From an uncultured Eggerthellaceae bacterium (lineage in GTDB: Bacteria; Actinomycetota; Coriobacteriia; Coriobacteriales; Eggerthellaceae): 6,273 nt of DNA. The number at the start of each line of letters is the position of its first letter. Positions within the stretch are counted from its first letter, which is position 1. The notes below the pieces were generated by a model. That model made no database searches. It had not been told where the DNA came from and saw only the letters and a list, made by a program, of their open reading frames with translations. A program made the position numbers and the translations under genes. Location of the stretch: positions 1 to 6,273 of the forward strand of contig CAMOUE010000134.1 in assembly GCA_946626265.1 (NCBI GenBank), in the 5' to 3' direction. Shown here in pieces: positions 5,630 to 6,273 of this stretch.

Positions 5630-5666
5630 GTGCGCCCCAAGAAGCTGGGGGCGACCGGGGGCGCAC
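5630..5666 (-). promoter_or_regulatory. GC-rich hairpin with two competing arms between the first VOC and SDR genes
   Basis: GTGCGCCCC (5630-5638) and GGGGCGCAC (5658-5666) form a perfect 9-bp stem around a 19-base loop. The loop contains a second arm, GGGGGCG (5647-5653), that can pair with the same downstream arm over 6 bp. No U-tract follows. The gap (5587-5676) also carries the strong SDR ribosome site. An intercistronic stabiliser or translational switch are both possible. Confidence 0.45.
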
Positions 5667-5676
5667 CCATGTAGCG

Positions 5677-6207
5677 CTATCGACCCATCAGATCTGCGAT
5701 GGTGCGCAGCGTACGAGTGCCATCCCAATTCTCGTGCTGCATCTTGATGCCCATGTAGAGCTGGTCGAGAGGCGCATTGACCTCGATGTACGAGCCAAGC
5801 TTCTCCCGCGCGTCGATGTAGATGATATGCAGGCCCTGTCCGGAGACCATTTCCATGGCGATTTCGAAGCCCTCGTCGACGAACTCCTTCGCGACCTTCT
5901 CGGCGTCGTCCGCCCAGATGCAGATGTGGTGCAAGCCGTAGTGCCCGAGGTCGTCGTAGACGTTGGGCTCGTCGTTAGCCGCTTCGATGAGCTCGATTTG
6001 GATGTTGTTGAAATGGCCGAGGGCGGTGCGCATGCGGAAAGCGCTCTCCTTGCCGCAGTACTCCAACTTCGCCGGCTCGGTCACGCCCATGTCGAAAAAC
6101 GGGCCCGCGCCGAGGGTCTTGGCCAGAAACTCGGCAGACTCCTCGATGCTCTCGACGTAGTAGCCGAGCTGTTTCACGCCGTACTTGTTCAGAAGCGTCT
6201 CGTACAT
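5677..6207 (-). CDS. VOC superfamily (glyoxalase fold) protein, 176 aa, epimerase-like
   Basis: Soluble two-module VOC protein close in layout to Glyoxalase_4 and methylmalonyl-CoA epimerase proteins. Markers: VKQLGYYVES (11-20), LGAGPFFDMG (32-41), IQIELIEA (69-76), GLHHICIWADD (91-101) and GSYIEVNAP (138-146). Expected metal ligands are Q13, E72, H94 (or H93) and E142, a Gln-for-His variant at the first position compared with methylmalonyl-CoA epimerase. The C-terminal tail carries N-WDG (160-163), also found in the 212-aa VOC protein of this cluster. The ribosome site GAGGAAGGA (6223-6215) fixes the start. It lies 90 bases before an SDR gene. VOC epimerases paired with SDR ketoreductases are known, for example in isoflavone-to-equol conversion, so an epimerase or racemase acting next to a carbonyl is a fair hypothesis. 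A true methylmalonyl-CoA epimerase is less likely: there is no mutase or carboxylase gene in view. Confidence 0.9.
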   Translation of the reverse strand: MYETLLNKYGVKQLGYYVESIEESAEFLAKTLGAGPFFDMGVTEPAKLEYCGKESAFRMRTALGHFNNIQIELIEAANDEPNVYDDLGHYGLHHICIWADDAEKVAKEFVDEGFEIAMEMVSGQGLHIIYIDAREKLGSYIEVNAPLDQLYMGIKMQHENWDGTRTLRTIADLMGR

Positions 6208-6210
6208 GGT

Positions 6211-6273
6211 TCAATCCTTCCTCATATATTCTTTCTGCCACTTCTCGCGCAGTGGCCGCGCTCTTTTCCTATA
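6211..6273 (-). CDS. Possible C-terminal end of an upstream gene
   Basis: From the right edge one frame stays open for 20 codons and ends in TGA 3 bases before the VOC start codon. It would encode the basic tail YRKRARPLREKWQKEYMRKD. Tight spacing and a charged, plausible protein tail favour a real upstream operon gene, but 20 open codons can occur by chance. The remaining frames are either stopped or are shadows of the VOC gene. No product can be named. Confidence 0.35.
   Translation of the reverse strand, partial: YRKRARPLREKWQKEYMRKD

Noticed and set aside
5677..6207. Methylmalonyl-CoA epimerase
   Set aside because: The fold and some motifs match, but the first ligand is Gln rather than His, the WDG tail is extra, and no mutase or propionyl-CoA carboxylase gene is nearby; only the superfamily is called.
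5975..6241. Minus-strand frame of 88 codons starting upstream of the 176-aa VOC gene
   Set aside because: It overlaps the VOC start in another frame, lacks a ribosome site and has no motif.

Overview
The window is a compact, roughly 57-60 % GC stretch of bacterial DNA in which every supportable gene lies on the minus strand. High GC, strong AGGAGG-type ribosome sites, a small CxxC-rich protein, and a catabolic-looking cluster of VOC (glyoxalase-fold) proteins, short-chain dehydrogenases (SDRs) and a DHA2-type transporter suggest an anaerobic gut actinomycete of the Coriobacteriia/Eggerthellaceae type (Eggerthella, Gordonibacter, Slackia, Adlercreutzia). The taxonomic guess is an inference; there is no rRNA or other marker gene.

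In the direction of transcription (high to low coordinates), the window opens with what may be the last 20 codons of an upstream gene. Then follow a VOC protein of 176 aa (6207-5677), a classical SDR of 259 aa (5586-4807), a 14-helix major facilitator transporter of 483 aa (4694-3243), a second VOC protein of 212 aa (3046-2408), a second SDR of 275 aa (2254-1427) and an unrecognised 110-aa protein (1406-1074). A strong hairpin directly after that stop closes this unit. It is followed by a SlyD-type FKBP peptidyl-prolyl isomerase (1013-501) and the first 120 codons of a cysteine-rich putative zinc-ribbon protein that runs off the left edge.

The likely functional unit is VOC-SDR-transporter-VOC-SDR-(110 aa): two VOC-then-SDR pairs flank one membrane transporter. 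In known pathways of related gut bacteria a VOC-fold epimerase acts with an SDR ketoreductase (dihydrodaidzein racemase and dihydrodaidzein reductase in equol formation). A reasonable hypothesis is therefore a small-molecule uptake or efflux, epimerisation and redox module, with substrate unknown. SlyD and the Cys-rich protein look like separate, ordinary genes.

The gaps carry structure as well. Nearly every gap in the cluster has an inverted repeat without a U-tract. The 153-bp gap before the second SDR holds three consecutive inverted repeats, and the gap after the transporter gene holds a 19-bp direct repeat with a 30-bp period. No tRNA, rRNA, CRISPR array, transposase or plus-strand gene was found.
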